From Tillus elongatus (Eukaryota > Arthropoda > Insecta > Coleoptera > Cleridae): a stretch of 64,000 nucleotides of DNA. Of this stretch, positions 11,019-21,128 are shown in pieces. The stretch covers positions 195,301,907 through 195,365,906 of the forward strand of contig OZ023262.1 of NCBI GenBank assembly GCA_964006375.1, given 5' to 3'. Made by a program: the position numbers and the translations under genes. The notes under the pieces are model-generated. The model was not told where the DNA came from, did not search any database, and worked only from the letters and a program-made list of their open reading frames with translations. Every line of letters starts with the position of its first letter. Within the stretch, counting starts at the first letter, position 1.

Positions 11019-13726
11019 TTAGAGGTGTCCACAAAAGTTTTAGCATTACAGCATTAAAAGATTCCAGCCAAAATTTAATCACCAACACTTCAGACATTGT
11101 CAATAACCTAGCAGAAACTATGTATCAAAATTCTAGTGACACCAATTATACAAACAAATTTAAAGTTTACCGAAATCAAATTGAAGCTAACGATCAGCGT
11201 TATGATAGATCAGACAATGCATCCCCATTAAATGCACCGTTTTCTATTTGTGAACTAAAATCAGCTCTTAAATCTACCCACGATTCCACAGCTGGGCCAG
11301 ATGATATCCCAGGAATATTCTTAAAACAATTACCAGATGTTGCACTAGAAGTACTTTTAAATATGTATGACATAATATGGCAACAGCAAGTTTTTCCAAC
11401 CATATGGAGACACCCATTACCCATTCTCAAACCAGGCAAATCTAAACTGAATGCCAACAGTTATAGACCCATTTCTCTAACCTGTACAGTTTGTAAACTA
11501 CTTGAAAAGATGGTTAATCGAAGATTACTTTGGTTTATAGAACACAAGAATTATCTCGATCAACATCAATCTGCGTTCCTACCCAATCGCAGCACGTTAG
11601 ATAATCTTATGTGTCTTAAATCTGAAATTCTTGATGCCTTCTTAAATCGTCAACAACTCGTTGCTGTTTTCTTTGATATCAAACATGTCTGAAGATATGG
11701 AGTTGTACAAAAATTAACCAAATGGGGAATTAAAGGTAATATATTAATGTTTATAAAGAATTTTCTTACTAAAAGAACTTTTAAAGTGAAAACTAACACT
11801 TTATCTGATTCATATGATCTAAAAAAAATGGAGTTCCCCAGGGATCAGTCTTAAGTCCAACTCTCTTTAATGTTGCAATAAGTGATATTCTTCAATCAAC
11901 AAGTAGTCCTGTAAAGAGTGCTTTGTATGCTGACGATCTAGTCATATACTGCAGAGGTAAAAATAGCTTATCGACATGTAATCTAGTTCAAAAGACTATC
12001 GATAAATTGGAGAAATGGTCTGATAATAATGGATTGAACTTTTCCTGTTCCAAATCAAAGTTTATGATTTTTTCGAAAAAGAAAAATTATTCAGTTACTC
12101 ACACTCTCAAGCTACGGGGAATGATTCTACAAGAGGTTACAAAGCACAAATTTCTAGGAATAACCTTTAATTCAAAGCTTAACTGGAAAGCTCACATAAA
12201 TGTACTCAAAGCTGATTGTATTATTAGACTAAACATTTTGAAAACTCTTGGACACTATAACTGGGGTGCTCATGAATCAGTTTTGCTAAGTATTTTCAGA
12301 TCGCTGATAAGATCAAAAATTGACTATTGCTCAGCTATTTATATTTCCGCAAGCAAATCAACCTTAAAACCACTTGAAGGTATTGTAAATCATGCACTTA
12401 GAATAGTCACAGGTGCTTTTCGAACAAGTCCAGTGGAAAGTATTTACCGATAATGTAACGAGCCTCCAATTAAGTTAAGAAGAGAGGAATTACTCTTAAA
12501 ATATGCGGCTAAGATATCAGAAAACCCAAATAATCCAGTCTACAAATTCTTGGCACAGACCAACTTCAACATATTCTATAATGCGAATGTTTCAGCACAG
12601 CTACCATTTTCTTTACATATAAAAAAGCTAAATCATATTTTCAATCCAGATCTGACAAATCATATATGCAGTGGTGCTATTTCTCCATGGACCATTGTTT
12701 TTCCACCTACTGATACGACTTTTTTATCGCATAAATCTAATGTATTACCAGCTGAATGTGTCAATAGATTATTTCAAGAGATTATCTCTAGATATCGATA
12801 CGATATAATTCTTTACACTGATGGATCAAAAAGTGAAATTGGTGTCGGATGTAGTATCACTTCTGCACTAAAGGAAGAAGCATATCACTTACCGTTAATA
12901 TGTAGTAACTATAGAGCAGAACTATACGCCATAATGAAAGCAACTGACACATTCGTCAACTCTCATTTCAATAACGCCTTAATATGCACCGATTCTCTTT
13001 CGTCAATTATATCACTCACAAACCTTTACCCAAAGGACCATCTTGTAATCCAAGTACAGGAATCTATTCATTGTCCCTTGCAATCTGGCAAATCTATCAG
13101 ACTTATATTTGTCCCATCACACTGTGGCATTACCGGAAATGAAAATGCAGACGAATGTCCCAGAAATGCTGTCTTAATCGATACTGTAATTCCTCTTCAA
13201 CTTTACTCCGACGTTTCTGGACAGATAGCACATTTTTTTAGACAGAAATGGCAAATCCATTGGTCTTCGCTAAGCAACAAACTGCGAGAAATTGAACCAA
13301 CTGTGGCAATCCATAAACTCCCAGATTTATTTTGCAGGGAAGAAGTAATTATTAGAAGACTCCGAATTGGTCACTCTCTACATACACATGGTTATCTATT
13401 AAATCAACAACAACGCCCTTATTCTGAGCTCTGTGACCGACTAACTTCAATTTTTCACTTACTATTGCAATGTCCCTTATATGCCTATCCACGATTCGAA
13501 AACTTTGGTGAAAGAAATTTGTCTGAAATTTTAGGTTTAAATTTTACGAATGTAAACTGTTTATTTAGATTTTTAAGACAGTCTAATTTATATAATAGTA
13601 TTTAAGTGTATTTATTAGTTCCTCTTTTTATATATAATTTTGCTATGTAATTATTTAAAATGTCGTTAGTGTCAATGACCTTAGTTGTTAAGGCACTTAA
13701 ATTATAAATAAATAAATAAATAAACT
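11019..13726 (+). mobile_element. 5'-truncated non-LTR retrotransposon (RT + RNase H), LINE L1
   Basis: Copies itself by target-primed reverse transcription. The 5' end begins inside the ORF2 linker before RT, and the 3' end is a TAAATAAATAAATAAA-type tail (13702-13726). RT followed by an RNase H domain and an A-rich short-unit tail fits the I-like clades (I, Nimb and relatives); I cannot choose among them. It lies about 170 bp upstream of an EcKinase exon, in the same orientation. Confidence 0.9.
11024..13605 (+). pseudogene. LINE L1 ORF2: reverse transcriptase and RNase H, interrupted
   Basis: RT starts around SALKSTHDSTAGPDDIP (11256-11306), then NSYRPISLTCTVCKLLE and STLDNL. A deletion/stop follows FDIKHV at 11690-11692. 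RT resumes as VPQGSVLSPTLFN, and the catalytic box MYADDLVIYC is intact at 11923. WKAHI and SKIDYC follow, then a stop at 12451-12453. The last frame (12454-13605) ends in an RNase H domain with all four acidic residues: YTDGSK, YRAELYAI, CTDSLSS and NENADE, plus SHCGITGNE. At least two stops and one frameshift make this copy dead. Confidence 0.9.
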
Positions 13727-13737
13727 ATTTTTCTAAA

Positions 13738-13780
13738 ACTTCGCTAACATAACGCACTTACTGCGCCCAGTCTGTTATGT
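13738..13780 (-). repeat. M repeat terminus, 3' of LINE L1
   Basis: CATAACGCACTTACTGCGCC is the complement of the M terminal motif and immediately follows the LINE tail. The LINE therefore landed inside or beside an M copy. Confidence 0.55.
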
Positions 13781-13898
13781 ATTTTCTAATAACCGCGACT
13801 TTTAGTTAAAGGGTCTGTGGTGCTTTTATATGTTCACACATTAAATATGTATTCACCGTATCCCTCTAGCAAAATACTAAGTTTCTCCCAATTTGCAG

Positions 13899-14448
13899 AT
13901 TCCGATAACGATCACCTGACATTTGCGCCGACCTGTTTGAAGATCGGAAACGGAAGCGGTGAACCACCATTCATCATACTGCTAGATATATCTGCCGCAG
14001 GCTACAAACCCCTGGATGTGAAACAACCCTTATCACTGGAATGCGCACGTCTCATCCTAGCACAGCTGGGCCAGTTTCATGCCTGCTCTTTCGCACTTAA
14101 AGATCAACGCCCGGAGTTATTCATGGATGCAACAAGTAAACTACAGGAGACAGTTTTCCGGGAGGATGCGCGCCCTACCTACGGAAAAGTTTTTATACAT
14201 TCCATCCACGATGTGTTTAAACTAGCCAAACAAGCGTTTCCTACACAAAGTGTGTATGTGGAGAAATTCGCTGCATTTATGCTGAATGTCTTCGACAGGA
14301 TGTGTTCCTTAGCCAAGGGCGATGATAACGGTGAATACAATGTTGTAACTCACGGTGATTTGTGGATAAATAACCTACTATATAAACGTGATGAAAAGAA
14401 AACGGAAGTTGTAGAGTCTGTGATATTCGTAGATTTTCAGGGCTGCAG
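13899..14448 (+). CDS. EcKinase-like (CHK kinase) gene, penultimate exon
   Basis: Encodes the C-lobe half of an insect small-molecule kinase of the EcKL/DUF1679 (CHK-like) family. Members phosphorylate small molecules such as ecdysteroids or xenobiotics; the substrate here cannot be told. The exon starts after TTTGCAG (acceptor ending 13898) in phase 1 and ends before GTAAAG (donor 14449) in phase 2. It keeps LLDISAAGY, LGQFHACSF, the catalytic loop THGDLWINNLLY (Brenner HGD) and VDFQ, the metal-binding DFQ. No stop or frameshift. It joins in frame to 20144-20537. The N-terminal ~100 residues with the ATP-binding loop must lie upstream and were not found. Confidence 0.93.
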
Positions 14449-14469
14449 GTAAAGTAACTTCATGTAAAG

Positions 14470-14722
14470 TAGTCGGAACGCAGCAAGTCAGTTATAGAAG
14501 CAAAATTTCATAAAACTGTTTCAAATCTGAAAACACCTCGAAAAGCGAAAAAACGTATGTCCGAAAACAATTATTTGGTATAATGAAATTCGGTACACAT
14601 GTTGCCTTTATAAAGTTTTTGTTATATACTAAAGTTCGATTTTATTAATTGAGAGAAAATTAGATTATAAAAATGTGAAGATAATGCGCTACCATAACGC
14701 ACTTGCTGCATTCGAACTATTA
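14470..14722. mobile_element. M element (MITE-like), about 250 bp
   Basis: Inverted ends: GGAACGCAGCAAGTC near 14475 and the complement CGCTACCATAACGCACTTGC near 14687. No coding capacity. One of at least three paired copies of this short inverted-repeat family. Confidence 0.65.
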
Positions 14723-14799
14723 CTGCCAGTTGTATATAGTTTGTCTCTTTATCTATTTATTGACTATCAAAAGGAATTGCTTCAAATTAATTTTGTTAA

Positions 14800-15134
14800 A
14801 AAACATTTTAATCACAAACTATAAAATCGCAGGAAGGGTCTATTTCAAATGGATCTTTTGCATATAGTTTAGTCAAATCAAGAACAGCTTGTGAAACAAA
14901 AATGTAAAACCGTAAAGAACACACTTTTTGCAATGTCTATTGTCCAAAACCCGCCTTTGTTTAGGAATATATGTTTAAAAATCACCGATTTTCTCGTTTA
15001 AATTTGCAAATTTGAGGTTTCTAGAAGAAAAATCAAAAAAATTTCAAAGCAGTGGGGCCGATTTTTCCATTGAAATGAGTACAACTTCTTTTTTAAATCT
15101 GTAGAGCTAAATTTTGGTACATGGTATACGCTAT
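14800..15134 (-). repeat. H repeat, right arm (reverse), interrupted by a Tc1 relic
   Basis: Contains GGGTCTATTTCAAATGG and GAGCTAAATTTTGGTAC as in the 18768-19776 copy. It breaks off at 15134, where a transposon relic begins. The matching left arm appears at 15861 in the same orientation. Confidence 0.55.
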
Positions 15135-15780
15135 ATAGGGTGGACACTTGACAACGAAGTGACCGTTGCTACATGAGGACTTGCGTTTTCTTATTGGAAA
15201 AGAGGTTGGATTCACCTCTTAGGTATCGCAGTGCATCAAGCTGCAGTACGTTTCGCATGCAGGTCATTATTGACCTTCAAATTTCTGTCAATAGAAACTC
15301 AAGATCACCTGCTACCGTATGTTATCGCACTCCATACCATCACCCTCCTTGTCAGAGCCGTATGACCTCTTCCACAACAAATTCAAAATTTCTGCGTTAT
15401 CTTGCTCTTCTGTGACCGTTGTGGACCCAAAGACAGAATCTGGACTCTTCAGAGAACACAGCACGATTTCATTCACCATCCGAATTTGATCTGCTGTTAT
15501 GCGACTCAAACCGAGCAGCAGGAGTCGTGGTGTCAGTGGGAGACATACAAGTGGTCTACACGAACGATATATGCGATATATCGTTTCCATAGAGACTGTT
15601 CGTTGTAACCCAACAAAGCATTTACAATTGACCGTGTTGTGAAAACTTTGTCTTATAAAGTCACAATCTTCAAACGACGATCTTCCCGTGGTCATCTGGA
15701 TCCATGACGACAATTGTGGATCTATTCTTAAGACCACCTGGATCAACACTGTAACACCGTAACGCTGTTGACACACTGCG
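15135..15780 (-). pseudogene. Tc1-like transposase relic
   Basis: On the minus strand a 154-codon frame (15776-15312) reads EDCDFIRQSF, then TIYRIYRSCRPLVCLPLTPR and a decayed SDES-like site (CSLKSPDSV). This is the order of Tc1-family transposases: helix-turn-helix, an R/L-x-L-T-P-R block, then the first catalytic Asp region. The catalytic region is destroyed and the second half is missing. It sits between the two arms of an H copy, next to tract 5. Confidence 0.65.

Positions 15781-15860
<80 letters not shown>
15781..15860. repeat. (TA)n tract 5
   Basis: Pure TA tract between the Tc1 relic and the reverse H left arm. Confidence 0.97.
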
Positions 15861-15862
<2 letters not shown>

Positions 15863-15990
15863 AAATGTGTTCTAGGGGGGCAGTTCGCCCTCATTTTAAT
15901 ACATTTCTCCCAAAGGCAAAAGTCGCGGTCTCCTTATATTGGTGAATTTTTTTGAAGAAAATTCAATAAAAAACCCAATCCCAAAATGAC
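15861..15990 (-). repeat. H repeat, left arm (reverse)
   Basis: Contains AAAGTCGCGGTCTCCTTAT and GGTGAATTTTTTTGAAGAAA, the left-arm end also seen at 18190-18260 and 19940-20000. Confidence 0.65.
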
Positions 15991-16399
15991 TATGGAAACA
16001 AGAAAAATCACAAAGATAAAAGATTAAGTTTAGTGAAAATCCACCAGAATCCTCCATAAACGTAGCGTTCAATTGCTTCATTAAATTTGTAGTTACGTTT
16101 TTAGGAAAAACTGAAGTTTAATATTCAGCATGAACATATGATCGCATCCATATACATCTGGTCGACCATATAGTAACATGTGTTTTACATTGACAGATTA
16201 ATATATTAACCGTCAGCTCAAACCTGACACTGAAAATACCACTGCCTAGTAAGAACAAAGCATTGTTCAATCTATTTGTAACACATATTATACATACATT
16301 TTATCTTTTTGCTCTCCTTTATATTAACTTTAACTATGCCAAATCTCACACTGCTCCGTGGGCGCAATGTGCTTAAACAACGGTACAAAAATTTTCTTC
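15991..16399. other. Intronic spacer
   Basis: No gene, RNA or mobile element recognised. Confidence 0.5.
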
Positions 16400-16916
16400 A
16401 TGTATTATAACCCTATAATTGAAACTACTGCCAAAGCATCAGTGAAAGGGTCTATCTGAAATTCATTTTCTACAAATATATAAGTTAAATGACGGACAGT
16501 CACGGCTGAAGCTGAAACCTAAGGCTTTATAGAACACACATCTTACCACATTTCTTGTACATAGGTCGTATTATTTTCAGATTCTCTATCTAGAACATGT
16601 CAATTTTGACGTTTCGAATTCGATTTTGAAGTTTAAGAAGAAACACTATAATGCTTATAACTTTTTTTCCTTTTAAGATAGAGAGTCAAAATTTGATAAG
16701 TGGTATGCTTTTATAATATACACTCGCGTACCAAATTTGATTGCCATAGCTTTGTTATTTCCGCAGATATAAAATTTTCCGAAAGAAAACACAGAATTTT
16801 TCACGAAAAACTAGTCCGATTTTCATGTATAACTAATTTATCGATTTCACTTGCGAAAGGAACGTAGTCACCATTTTTTTTTCAAAATCGGCACATTATT
16901 TTTTGAGTTATCGGTG

Positions 16917-16920
<4 letters not shown>
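16400..16920 (-). repeat. H repeat, right arm (reverse)
   Basis: Runs from AAACTACTGCCAAAGCATC through GACGGACAGTCACGGC to CACATTATTTTTTGAGTTAT immediately before tract 6. Its left arm is at 18130-18260, beyond a 1-kb insertion. Confidence 0.75.

Positions 16921-17005
<85 letters not shown>
16921..17005. repeat. (TA)n tract 6
   Basis: Pure TA tract, left side of the insertion at 17006-18031. Confidence 0.97.
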
Positions 17006-17009
<4 letters not shown>

Positions 17010-18027
17010 GTGTCCCAGTTTATAGTAGCAGGAATTTAACAGTCAATAGAATAGATCATTTTCAGACAAATTTAATATTTGTGACAAATCCTTTACCACA
17101 TCTTTGGAACGGAGTGAGATATTAGCATACAACTCCGTACACGTTCTACGTAGATTGAGATTGTTATTCAGTAGTATTCTTGTCCCAAATTATATACTGG
17201 GTGTTACTTTTCCGGTGTTCGTACACTATTTGAAATAATAGAACTTCTTTCACGTACACCACTGACTTTTATGACACCTTTTTCTTAAAGAACAATCTCT
17301 TAGCAACATTTTTGGTTCGCTGTAGTTTTATGCTATCTTGAGCGGTATCGAAATATTACTAGTTTTTTGAAGCAGTTTTTTTTTTCTTCAAAATTTTAAC
17401 ACACTGTATCTTCCTTAGGAAGCTAATTAGGGGTTATGTTTATATGAAATTTTTGTCTTGAAATTGTCTATTTTATTGACTTTTAAAGTCCTACTACTAC
17501 TTCCTAAGAGGAATACAGGCTGTTAAAATTTTGAAAAAAAAGTTTTCCGGGAATTACCACTAAACCATACAAGAGTTTGACTTTAAATTTAACGAGTGTT
17601 TTTAGCATCAATAGTGCTATCTTTCAGTACATAAGAGGCATGGGCTTAAAATAAACAACCGTTTCCGTGGTAACCAATGATATTTTTTTGAAAAAAAAGG
17701 AAAACCACTGTAAAATTTTTATTTCTTAGAATAATCATATTGTGTTTCATGTCAATGTAAAGGGTAAAAATCGACCACTTTACTGATGCCACAGCTAACT
17801 ATGGTTTCCATTTAAAAAAGACAACTTTATGTCATAACTCAAAAATTACAGATCGTTTTAAAATTTGCATATTTTTGCGTTATTTAGAACATATCTATCT
17901 ACAACTTTTTCCTTTACATCTTTTCAGTAAACCAAACGCAGCTAAATGCATTTAAAGAAATCGGCAAATATCAGTTTTTTAAAAATATCTAGTAATCCGT
18001 GACATGTTTTATTTATACGAGATCCCT

Positions 18028-18031
<4 letters not shown>
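17006..18031. mobile_element. ~1-kb insertion of unknown class inside an H repeat
   Basis: Sequence between two TA tracts that together split one H copy. No long ORF and no clear terminal inverted repeat (ends AAAAGTGTCCCAG and GATCCCTGTACTA). An internal inverted pair is TTTTGAAGAAAAAAAAACTG-like sequence near 17370 and its rough complement near 17530. A non-autonomous element is the likeliest reading. Confidence 0.5.
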
Positions 18032-18119
<88 letters not shown>

Positions 18120-18129
18120 TATACATATA
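18032..18129. repeat. (TA)n tract 7
   Basis: TA tract with two TACA interruptions at its right end, right side of the same insertion. Confidence 0.97.
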
Positions 18130-18260
18130 AAGTCTGAAACTGGCCTCATATTTGGGTCCCAGGGGTCCCAGGGGTCCTAGTATGCGCCCATTTGAAGAAA
18201 TTTTGTGAAAATTCAAAAGTCGCGATCTCCTCATTGGTGAATTTTTTAAAGAAAATGCAC
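18130..18260 (-). repeat. H repeat, left arm (reverse)
   Basis: AAAGTCTGAAACTGGCCTC, then CGCCCATTTGAAGAAATTTT and AGTCGCGATCTCCTCATT. This is the best-conserved left arm, oriented to pair with 16400-16920. Confidence 0.8.
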
Positions 18261-18363
18261 TAATAAATAGATAGTTTATGTCGAAGCGCTAGGTAACATA
18301 AGAATGCTGTGGGATGTAAATTACTGCTATAAAATCATCAGTTCTTATAATATAAGAACTAAA

Positions 18364-18684
18364 AAGTTCGGGACGCAGCAAGTGCGTTATGGTAGTGAAT
18401 TTTCATAAAAATGATTTTAATAGCAAATATGTGTTTTTTTTTTCAGAAAGCAGGCATCAAATTTGATTACCGGTAATATATATAGTAAAAACAATGTGCC
18501 ATGTTTCATCAAGCTAACTTGATTGTTTGAAAACGTACAGAAATTTCCAAAAGTAAACAAAGTGTAACCGAAAAAATCCGTTTCTTGGTCAACCTTATAG
18601 GTTAATAGCAAATTGAGCTTTTCAAATATGAAGCATTTAATCAAAATTCGCAACCATAACGCACTTGCTGCCTCCAGGATTTCT
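18364..18684. mobile_element. M element (MITE-like), about 320 bp
   Basis: Ends GTTCGGGACGCAGCAAGTGC (18365) and the complement ACCATAACGCACTTGCTGCC (18653). Non-coding. This is the clearest complete copy of the family in the window. Confidence 0.8.
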
Positions 18685-18767
18685 TAGCTTACAAACATGC
18701 ATTATATTTCGATGGAAAATGCAAAAACATAAGGCGTTTTCAACTAAAAAAAAATTATTTGTATCAC

Positions 18768-19775
18768 CAACGACTTATGGGCCACCCTGTGATTGTCGCA
18801 ATAATTTTTAAGATGTAGCTCAAAACACCGTATAATTAATGTATACAATATTTTTTCATATCTTGTATAATAACGGATATATTGAACTTTATAGATTTTT
18901 TTACGAAAATTCGACAAAAATTATATTCCATTAAACGATAAACTCTATAGCTAGGGATACTGCCAAGCATCAGAAAAAGGGTCTATTTAAAATGAATTTT
19001 CTGGAAATATTTTAGTAAAATGAAGGACAATGACGGTTGAAACTAAGACTTCGGTGTTTGTAAAACATTCTTCTTGAGGCATTTTCTTTCCATAGCCCGT
19101 ATTAGATTCAAGTTCTTTGCCTAAATGTTGCGATTTTGACGTTTTAAATTGTCACTTTGACGTTTTGAGGAAAACCCCAATTTATTTTTCTTTAAATGCC
19201 CATAACTTTTTTGTCTTTTGACCTAGAGAGCTAAATTTTGGTAGGTAGCACACCTATAACGACGTAAACCAGCTTACCAAATTTGGTTGCCCTTACTGTG
19301 TTAATTTTGGAGATATTAATTTTTTTCGAAAGAAAACACAAAATTTTCCGGTAAAACCTCCGCGGATTTTCCTGGCTAACGACTTTATCCAAGCCACTTG
19401 CGAAGGGAAGGTACTCACCAATTTTGACGTTTAAAATCGCGATTTTGACGTTTTGAGGAAAACCCAAATTTATTTTTCTTTTTTCTTTGAATGTCTGTAA
19501 ATTTTTTGTCCTTTAACCTACGGAGCTAAATTTTGGTAGGTAACTTGCATATAATGATATAAGCCCGCGCATGAAATTTGGTTGCACTTACTTTGTTAAT
19601 TTTGGAGATATAAATTTTTTTCAAATTTTTTCGAAATAAAACACAAAATTTTCCGGGAAAACCTCGGCGGATTTCCCTGGCTAACGAACTTATCCAAGCC
19701 ACTTGCGAAAGGAAGGTACTCACCAAGTTTTATTAAAATCGGTCCATTATTTTTAAAGTTATAGGTGTGACACAC

Positions 19776-19776
<1 letters not shown>
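18768..19776 (-). repeat. H repeat, long right arm (reverse) with internal duplication
   Basis: The longest right arm here, starting at ACGACTTATGGGCCACC. A ~290-305 bp unit is present twice in tandem (about 19126-19425 and 19426-19725); landmarks CGTTTTGAGG at 19161 and 19449, and GCCACTTGCG at 19393 and 19698. It ends with GGTCCATTATTTTTAAAGTT before tract 8. Confidence 0.8.

Positions 19777-19866
<90 letters not shown>
19777..19866. repeat. (TA)n tract 8
   Basis: Pure TA tract between right and left arms of one reverse H copy. Confidence 0.97.
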
Positions 19867-19870
<4 letters not shown>

Positions 19871-20010
19871 CATATAAAGTCTGAAACTGACCTCGGATTA
19901 GGGTTACGGGGGTCCTAAATAGCGCTCATTTGAAGAAATTTTTTCAAAATTCAAAAGTCGGGATCACCTCATTAGTGAATTTTTTTCAAGAAAATTCACT
20001 AAAAATGTCG
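19867..20010 (-). repeat. H repeat, left arm (reverse)
   Basis: AAGTCTGAAACTGACCTCGG, then GCTCATTTGAAGAAATTTTT and a palindromic end AGTGAATTTTTTTCAAGAAA. It lies 130 bp upstream of the last EcKinase exon. Confidence 0.8.
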
Positions 20011-20143
20011 AAGTATTTTATCAGATTACATGGCTTCTGTGATATACGAAGGTGGAATATATATTTATTAGACACTATATTATCAAACATGTGTTATATT
20101 TGTGTGTTAATGGCTTTTGATTAATGCTTATTTAATCTTATAG

Positions 20144-20537
20144 GTATACATCGCCAGTCCACGATCTGATGGCCATAATTCTAGTAGGCCTAGACAGAGC
20201 TACAAGAGAAGAACATCGGGATTCGCTTATAAAACACTACCACATGTCATTGTGCCAAACACTGCAAGATCTGGGATCGGACCCTTTAAGGTTGTTTCCC
20301 TATTCAGCTTTGCAAGATCAACTGCTTAAGCACACACAATTCGCCTTCTCCTTGGCACTTGTAGGTCTGCCTTTGTTTTTGAACGAGGGGCTAACTGCCG
20401 CATCCAAAGCGGAAGGGGGAAATAATATAGACACGTTGGAAGAATTTTTAGAAGAAATGAGAGGCAAGAAATCAATGAAGTGTAAAAATATGATGCTGGA
20501 GCTTATAATGGATATGGTCGATCAAGGTTACATATGA
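20144..20537 (+). CDS. EcKinase-like (CHK kinase) gene, last exon
   Basis: C-terminal part of the same protein as 13899-14448. The first base completes an Arg codon; then YTSPVHDLMAIILVGLD matches the family's Y-x-S-P-x-x-D-L block after DFQ. Helices with HYHMSLCQTLQDLG and LFPYS follow, and stop TGA lies at 20535-20537. The two exons give 313 codons. With roughly 100 missing N-terminal residues this would reach the usual ~410-420 residue length. A poly(A) signal follows 14 bp after the stop. The exon is clean although it is surrounded by repeats, which argues that the gene is functional. Confidence 0.93.
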
Positions 20538-20551
20538 AAATTTCTGTAGTA

Positions 20552-20557
20552 AATAAA
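20552..20557 (+). terminator. poly(A) signal of the EcKinase-like gene
   Basis: AATAAA 15 bp after the stop codon, in an AT-rich 3' end. Confidence 0.7.
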
Positions 20558-20759
20558 TTTTATGCAGTATTAATTATTGTCAGTTGTTCAATTTGCATTC
20601 TATAAGACCTCTATATTATTATAATATAAAATATAAGCTGTCAAAAATGATATATTCTGTATTGAAAAAAAAAGTTGAGATCTTAAGGCAAATAAGTTGG
20701 ATATAAGAGACATCCTTATAAAGCATATTTTGTAACTATTAGTAAATTTAATTGAATGA

Positions 20760-21060
20760 ATTCCCTTATGAGGAGATCCCAACTTTTGAATTTTAATAAA
20801 ATTTTTTAATGAGCGCGAACTAGGCCACTAAAACATATATCCGGGGTGGTCAGTTTCACTTTTTATATGTTAGCACACCGAAAATAATGGGCCCATGTTG
20901 ATTAAATTTAGTAATGTTCAAGTGGCTTGAACAAGTCCGTTAGCCAGGAGAATCGGCCCGGTTTTCGCAGCAAATTGTGTGTTTTCTTTCGACAAATTTT
21001 TATATCTCCGGAAATAACAAAGCTACGGCAACCAAATTTGGTAGGCGACCTTATATCATA
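20760..21060 (+). repeat. H repeat copy almost without TA tract
   Basis: The left arm (CTTATGAGGAGATCCC, GAGCGCGAACTAGG, TTTTTATATGTT) is joined to the right arm (AGCACACCGAAAATAATGGG, GTCCGTTAGCCAGG) with only TATATGTTAG between. It shows the arrangement of H without an expanded microsatellite. Confidence 0.8.
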
Positions 21061-21063
21061 AAA

Positions 21064-21128
21064 TATTCGGGACGCAGCAGGTGCGTTATGGTAGCGATTT
21101 TTCATAAAAATGATAGTTATAAAAAGCA
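21064..21128 (+). repeat. M terminus interrupted by LINE L2
   Basis: TTCGGGACGCAGCAGGTGCG followed by GGTAGCGATTTTTCAT; the LINE tail begins at 21129. The other M end is not visible beyond the LINE. Confidence 0.6.

Larger units (their letters stand above)
10440..13780. repeat. M-type repeat split by two insertions
   Basis: Segments 10555-10645, 10895-10990 and 13727-13780 look like parts of M-type repeats (TTTTCCGTGAT twice, then ACCATAAAGCA…GCGCCCAGTC and CATAACGCACTTACTGCG). They are interrupted by the hairpin element at 10646-10894 and the LINE at 11019-13726. Confidence 0.45.
14449..20143 (+). other. 5.7-kb intron of the EcKinase-like gene, filled with repeats
   Basis: Donor CAG|GTAAAG and acceptor CTTATAG|G. 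The phase-2 junction creates the Arg codon between VDFQGC and YTSPVHD. It contains two M elements, three H copies, a Tc1 relic, a ~1-kb insertion and four (TA)n tracts. Confidence 0.9.
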
